A DNA stretch of 27,287 bases from Patescibacteria group bacterium (GTDB lineage Bacteria > Patescibacteriota > UBA1384 > CAILIB01), in assembly GCA_022842085.1 (NCBI GenBank), contig JALHQF010000006.1, positions 1 to 27,287 of the forward strand, written 5' to 3'. Below the pieces are notes generated by a model. That model had not been told where the DNA came from. It was given only the letters and a program-made list of their open reading frames with translations, and made no database searches. Both the position numbers and the translations under genes were made by a program. Positions 26,243-27,287 of this stretch are shown piece after piece (within the stretch, counting starts at the first letter, position 1; each line of letters opens with the position of its first letter).

Positions 26243-26248
26243 TAGGCT
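26243..26248 (+). promoter_or_regulatory. -10 box of the exonuclease gene (leaderless)
   Basis: TAGGCT, then six bases (GTACGC) and the ATG at 26255; TCGACG lies 17 bases upstream as a -35 box. Confidence 0.6.
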
Positions 26249-26254
26249 GTACGC

Positions 26255-26947
26255 ATGCCTGCCCTCGTCTTTGATTTGGAAACCGTCAGCCGACCCCTAG
26301 AGAGCTTTGATGAAGTCACTCGGCAGATTCTCATAAGTAAAGGAAAGGGGGAAACACCTGAAGAGATTTTGCTGAGCGCGGAGGAGCAGCTCACATTTTC
26401 GCCGTACACGGGCACGATCGTGTGTGCGTGCGCGCTCGATGCGGATACCGGCAGGGGCGGGGTATTTCTCGTGCTACCCGAAGGTGCGGAAGTGCCAGAG
26501 ATGGCCCTCCCGGATGGCGTAAACCTCACTGCCGGATCGGAGAAGGAACTCCTCGAGTGGTTCTGGAGGCTCGCTGAGCACTACGACACCTTTGTCACGT
26601 ACAACGGACGGGGCTTTGATGCTCCCTACCTCATCCTAAAGTCACTCATCCTGGGAGTGCGTCCTACGAAAGACCTCATGGAGGGGCGTTACCCGTACCA
26701 GCAGCGCTCAGCTCGTCACGTGGACCTGCAGGATGAGCTGACGTTCTTTGGGGCAATTCGGGCGAGTAAGCTCGCTATCATCTCGGCTGCACTTGGTATA
26801 CCAACGCCAAAAGAGGAAATGGACGGCAGTCAGGTCGGGCCATTCTACAAGGACGGGCGGTACGCCGAGATTGCGAAGTACAACTACCTCGACGTGCAAG
26901 CAACTGCCGCGGTGTACCGTCAGTGGCGTAACTGGGTCATTCACTAG
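26255..26947 (+). CDS. Predicted 3'-5' exonuclease (PolB-exonuclease-like, RNase H fold)
   Basis: A 230-aa stand-alone DEDD exonuclease. Exo I is LVFDLETVSRP (Asp and Glu), Exo II is FVTYNGRGFDAPYL (Asp), and Exo III is YNYLDVQATAAVY (Tyr and Asp, DEDDy type). Between them YPYQQRSARHVDLQDELTFF is typical of the family called 'predicted 3'-5' exonuclease related to the PolB exonuclease domain' (PF10108). It likely acts in DNA repair or RNA trimming; the substrate is unknown. It lies 83 bases after heliorhodopsin with its own leaderless promoter, so a shared role is not implied. Confidence 0.88.
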   Translation: MPALVFDLETVSRPLESFDEVTRQILISKGKGETPEEILLSAEEQLTFSPYTGTIVCACALDADTGRGGVFLVLPEGAEVPEMALPDGVNLTAGSEKELLEWFWRLAEHYDTFVTYNGRGFDAPYLILKSLILGVRPTKDLMEGRYPYQQRSARHVDLQDELTFFGAIRASKLAIISAALGIPTPKEEMDGSQVGPFYKDGRYAEIAKYNYLDVQATAAVYRQWRNWVIH

Positions 26948-26953
26948 TAGTAT
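26948..26953 (+). promoter_or_regulatory. -10 box of the AI-2E-family gene (leaderless)
   Basis: TAGTAT begins directly after the exonuclease stop; six bases (GCAGCT) separate it from the ATG at 26960. Confidence 0.55.
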
Positions 26954-26959
26954 GCAGCT

Positions 26960-27287
26960 ATGACCGTTGAGCAACGGAGTCGCGTGTTCTTTGCTGGGCT
27001 CTTTCTAGGGCTGGCAGTTCTCCTCTATCTCTTTCTGCGCCCTTACCTTCCAACACTGCTCTTCACCGGACTTCTGGGCTTCTTGTTCCACCCGGTGTAC
27101 GAGCGGGCACTCGGTTGGGTAAGGGGGCGACAAGGTGTTGCGGTGCTCATTACCCTGAGCGCTGTAGTTGCGACATTCGTGGCTCCGCTCGTGCTCGTTG
27201 GAAGCCTCGTGGCGCAGGTGGTTTCTGATGTGGCGGCCCGGCTTGCAGCAGCCCAGCCAACTGACCTGCTCAATCGGCTCGTTGAGC
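26960..27287 (+). CDS. AI-2E family transporter, 3' part outside the window
   Basis: The first 109 codons are open to the window edge. Three hydrophobic helices are seen: FFAGLFLGLAVLLYLFLRPY, LPTLLFTGLLGFLFHPVYER (with the family's FxxLFxPxY-like turn) and VAVLITLSAVVATFVAPLVL, then an amphipathic stretch (VSDVAARLAAAQPTDLLNRL). This is the N-terminal layout of AI-2E/PerM (PF01594) proteins, whose members export small molecules or exchange Na+/H+. The substrate cannot be told. The start is set by the TAGTAT box six bases upstream. Confidence 0.85.
   Translation, partial: MTVEQRSRVFFAGLFLGLAVLLYLFLRPYLPTLLFTGLLGFLFHPVYERALGWVRGRQGVAVLITLSAVVATFVAPLVLVGSLVAQVVSDVAARLAAAQPTDLLNRLVE

Noticed and set aside
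1..27287. CRISPR arrays, insertion sequences or phage genes
   Set aside because: No regularly spaced repeats, transposase, integrase or phage proteins were seen; gene content is ordinary chromosomal.

Overview
The window is a compact bacterial chromosome segment, GC-rich by eye, with tightly packed genes on both strands. It most likely comes from a Candidate Phyla Radiation (Patescibacteria) genome, possibly Saccharibacteria or a relative. Supporting signs are ribosomal protein S16 with a long Glu/Ala tail, a PriA-like protein that has lost its helicase motifs, a winged-helix/Nudix protein, a bactofilin, a cytochrome b5-like domain and a heliorhodopsin. UGA is used as stop for several genes (def, the PriA-like gene, khpA's neighbours), so this is not a lineage that recodes UGA. 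The phylum call is inference.

Layout. 1-3358: L25 (cut by the edge) with a coupled 79-aa gene, uvrB, then three very small genes (49, 68 and 18 aa) behind a near-consensus promoter. 3359-7709, minus strand: a translation block of PriA-like protein, def, fmt, rpsP, khpA and trmD. 7732-9683: der (plus) and lepB (minus), overlapping tail to tail. 9746-11967, minus strand: bactofilin, a diacylglycerol-kinase-like protein, infC (AUU start), rpmI and rplT. 12039-14900: uvrA. 14934-16569: two coupled unknown genes on minus, rnhB and a DUF1653 gene on plus. 16604-19883: an unknown gene, the RNase P RNA, a membrane-anchored cytochrome b5-like protein, a phosphodiester-glycosidase-like protein and a surface protein with a C-terminal membrane anchor. 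19929-21751: a P-loop/CYTH protein and a winged-helix/Nudix protein. 21788-23618: tRNA-Gln, two miniproteins, a two-helix potassium channel, a DUF1801 protein and a small exported helical protein. 23749-27287: response regulator, histidine kinase, heliorhodopsin, a PolB-like 3'-5' exonuclease and the start of an AI-2E-family transporter.

Two things stand out. First, a heliorhodopsin with the family's key residues follows a two-component system with only nine bases between them; its promoter -10 box begins on the kinase stop codon. A small exported protein is divergent from the regulator, and the shared intergenic region holds 11-bp-phased repeats. This looks like a light-sensing or light-protection module. 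Second, at least fourteen start codons, and the predicted 5' end of RNase P RNA, lie exactly six bases downstream of a TAnnnT hexamer. That means most transcription units here begin at or next to the start codon (leaderless mRNA). The rule also exposes genes too short for ordinary gene calling, notably an 18-aa and a 49-aa ORF. A 32-aa acidic, Met-rich ORF is a contrast: it has a normal leader with a strong Shine-Dalgarno sequence and a terminator.
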